DNA of 64,000 nt, taken from positions 30,416 to 94,415 of the forward strand of contig WNNJ02000327.1 of the NCBI GenBank assembly GCA_012934845.2, given 5' to 3'. The notes beneath the pieces are model-generated. The model did no database searches. It saw only the letters and a list, made by a program, of their open reading frames with translations, and was not told where the DNA came from. The translations under genes and the position numbers were made by a program. Shown one piece after another: positions 63,832 to 64,000 of this stretch. Positions within the stretch are counted from its first letter, which is position 1. Each line of letters starts with the position of its first letter. This DNA comes from Pomphorhynchus laevis (Eukaryota; Acanthocephala; Palaeacanthocephala; Echinorhynchida; Pomphorhynchidae).

Positions 63832-63906
<75 letters not shown>
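63832..63906. repeat. (AT)n microsatellite, right border of the ribozyme array
   Basis: About 36 AT steps that interrupt the last unit at ACGATAA. The following 95 bp to the window end are unmatched. Confidence 0.95.
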
Positions 63907-63909
<3 letters not shown>

Positions 63910-64000
63910 CTAGCATGGGACTTTCGGGTGTGATCCTCGTAGGACCGTTCATTTAGATATTGTAAAAGTATCTTATTAACACCAATCAACAAAAAGTTTT

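Larger units (their letters stand above)
60874..63835. repeat. 443-bp hammerhead repeat array arranged as a large palindrome
   Basis: Left arm (60874-61848) holds two units plus a partial one on the minus strand. Right arm (61908-63835) holds four units plus a partial one on the plus strand. The anchor CCTAGCAAC ends at 61986, 62429, 62872 and 63315, exactly 443 bp apart; the last step is 442. The left arm steps are 435 and 443. Units differ at only a few positions. Each complete unit contains a tRNA-like promoter and a hammerhead ribozyme. Confidence 0.96.

Noticed and set aside
1-64000. LTR retrotransposon or virus-like element
   Set aside because: I found no long terminal direct repeats, protease, integrase, capsid or envelope signatures; the retroelements seen are PLEs and LINEs.

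Overview
The window is AT-rich eukaryotic DNA from an invertebrate animal, to judge by the gene and transposon content. I cannot name the species. Host introns fall into a very short class (45-58 nt) and a transposon-swollen class (up to 7.9 kb).

The only host gene I can build is a myosin phosphatase targeting subunit (MYPT / PPP1R12 family; worm mel-11, fly Mbs). It lies on the minus strand from 49609 down to 12918, about 36.7 kb. I place 23 exons whose splice phases join into one reading frame of 978 codons (960 under one alternative). It has a PP1-docking KVNF motif, the split ankyrin block, both Rho-kinase site motifs (RRSTQGV and RRSTG) and a C-terminal coiled coil ending close to the vertebrate one (LKDENAALIRVISK).

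Most remaining DNA is mobile elements. (1) Degraded Penelope-like elements (PLEs) lie at 0.5, 1.4-2.3, 6.4-8.8, 9.7-10.6, 13.3-14.1, 27-28.2, 48.4, 51.1 and 55.7 kb, with a divergent second type at 54.6 kb. (2) An apparently intact Merlin DNA transposon (15607-16852, 8-bp target duplication) sits in a MYPT intron. (3) One L2/CR1-type LINE family has four copies (36.4-39.0, 45.4-48.3, 52.2-54.2, 58.2-59.6 kb). (4) There is a CR1-group (Daphne-like) LINE at 18.8-20.3 kb, a Rex3/RTE-like LINE at 21.3-24.5 kb, and several foldback or MITE-like elements.

The most unusual content is small repeats carrying hammerhead ribozyme motifs. At 60.87-63.84 kb a 443-bp repeat is arrayed as a head-to-head palindrome between two TA microsatellites. 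Each complete unit has a tRNA-like pol III promoter followed about 45 bp later by a canonical type I hammerhead core with a GUC cleavage triplet. An 8-nt indel between units falls exactly in the stem III loop, so the fold is kept. A second, unrelated hammerhead core lies at 10.69 kb on the minus strand, fused to a PLE reverse transcriptase fragment. A third small repeat family (1.2, 25.3, 51.2-52.0 kb) carries hammerhead core words in permuted order inside interlocked inverted repeats. Together these resemble the schistosome SINE-like ribozyme satellites and the animal and plant retrozymes, in a locus that also carries PLEs, a retroelement class known to encode hammerheads.

The segments without genes (mainly 2.4-6.4, 10.96-12.9, 17.1-18.8, 39.4-41.8, 42.2-44.1, 49.6-51.0, 54.8-58.2 and 59.6-60.8 kb) are AT-rich and show only repeat fragments or nothing recognisable.
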